Source: CAVSCR01 sp963726575 (GTDB lineage: Bacteria; Actinomycetota; Actinomycetes; JAHEKZ01). From it: a DNA stretch of 64,000 nucleotides. The notes beneath the pieces were generated by a model. That model worked only from the letters and a program-made list of their open reading frames with translations, was not told the origin of the DNA and did not search any database. The position numbers and the translations under genes are program-made. Within the stretch, counting starts at the first letter, position 1, and the number at the start of each line of letters is the position of its first letter. The stretch is taken from NCBI GenBank assembly GCA_963726575.1, contig CAVSCR010000003.1, forward strand, positions 62,001 to 126,000, given 5' to 3'. Positions 63,887 to 64,000 of the stretch are shown here, in pieces.

Positions 63887-64000
63887 GCCGTGAGCCTAGC
63901 CCCCGGAATCTCCTCGATTCGGCGTCCCACGAGCACTCCGACCGCGCAGGCAAGTCGCTCGTCGAACTCGTCGTACTCCACATCGGTTCCGCGTGCCAGC
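63883..64000 (-). CDS. Partial CDS, C-terminal end of an unknown gene
   Basis: On the minus strand the frame is open from the window edge to TGA at 63883, ending ...ERLACAVGVLVGRRIEEIPG plus a few residues. Codons are G/C-rich at the third position, as in real genes here, and the stop overlaps the agmatinase start by 4 bases. The family cannot be identified from about 38 residues, but it is probably co-transcribed with speB. Confidence 0.6.
   Translation of the reverse strand, partial: LARGTDVEYDEFDERLACAVGVLVGRRIEEIPGARLTA

Noticed and set aside
1..64000. tRNA, rRNA, CRISPR, prophage and IS elements
   Set aside because: I saw no T-loop-like tRNA ends, no rRNA signatures, no regular repeat-spacer arrays, and no integrase, transposase or phage structural proteins in any frame.

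Overview
The window is about 70% G+C, dense in genes and rich in GTG starts. Its conserved blocks (dapB-thyX-dapA-rnj, ftsK-rodZ-rimO-pgsA-cinA-clgR, rpsO-pnp, rimP-nusA-ylxR-infB-rbfA, dxr-rseP-ispG) are those of an Actinomycetota chromosome. The genus cannot be fixed from sequence alone. I see no rRNA, tRNA, CRISPR, prophage or insertion sequence.

Layout, left to right. 1-2300: a TetR gene cut by the window edge, a ClgR-type XRE regulator, and a frameshifted TetR gene divergent from a cupin gene with a perfect 21-bp palindrome between them. 2303-8263 (minus): cinA, pgsA, rimO, rodZ-like, ftsK (phospholipid synthesis, S12 modification, cell shape, chromosome segregation). 8311-15065 (minus): a dipeptide/oligopeptide ABC importer with its binding lipoprotein and a D-aminopeptidase, a peptide-scavenging unit lying between ftsK and rnj. 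15072-18452: RNase J, dapA, thyX. 18519-21910: accessory genes (RDD-like membrane protein, sarcosine-oxidase-like flavoenzyme, GNAT, AzlCD exporter) between thyX and dapB. 21920-26712: dapB, an M16 peptidase, pnp, rpsO. 26932-28912: an ArsR-type regulator divergent from an MFS transporter. 28906-40135: a translation and RNA-processing block (ribF, truB, DHH phosphoesterase, rbfA, ylxP-like, infB, ylxR, nusA, rimP, a ferritin-like lipoprotein gene and proS). 40223-44924: two GNATs and a cyclase-ATPase-TPR protein. 44942-48614: ispG, rseP, dxr (MEP isoprenoid pathway and intramembrane proteolysis). 48797-51989: an MMPL exporter divergent from a TetR regulator, with a good promoter and candidate operator. 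52081-64000: a GABA/polyamine catabolism region (ALDH, PucR regulator, GABA transaminase, APC permease, saccharopine-dehydrogenase-like enzyme, agmatinase-family enzyme), with an inserted c-di-GMP GGDEF-EAL gene, DUF5317 gene and two tandem 33-residue peptide genes.

Three things stand out beyond the genes. First, the two tandem 33-residue peptides match at 16 of 33 positions without gaps, share a GAGxKW end, and sit directly before the GGDEF-EAL gene with a 15-bp hairpin at the junction. They are the best candidate for an undescribed system. Second, there are two families of short interspersed repeats: a 63-bp GTTGATC-box element (two copies) and an ~84-bp element with three successive hairpins (two copies, one overlapping a stop codon). 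A separate, perfect 29-bp-stem hairpin lies between the MMPL gene and dxr. Third, five single-base frameshifts fall in four genes, two of them (infB, rnj) essential or highly conserved. This points to errors in the sequence more than to real gene decay.
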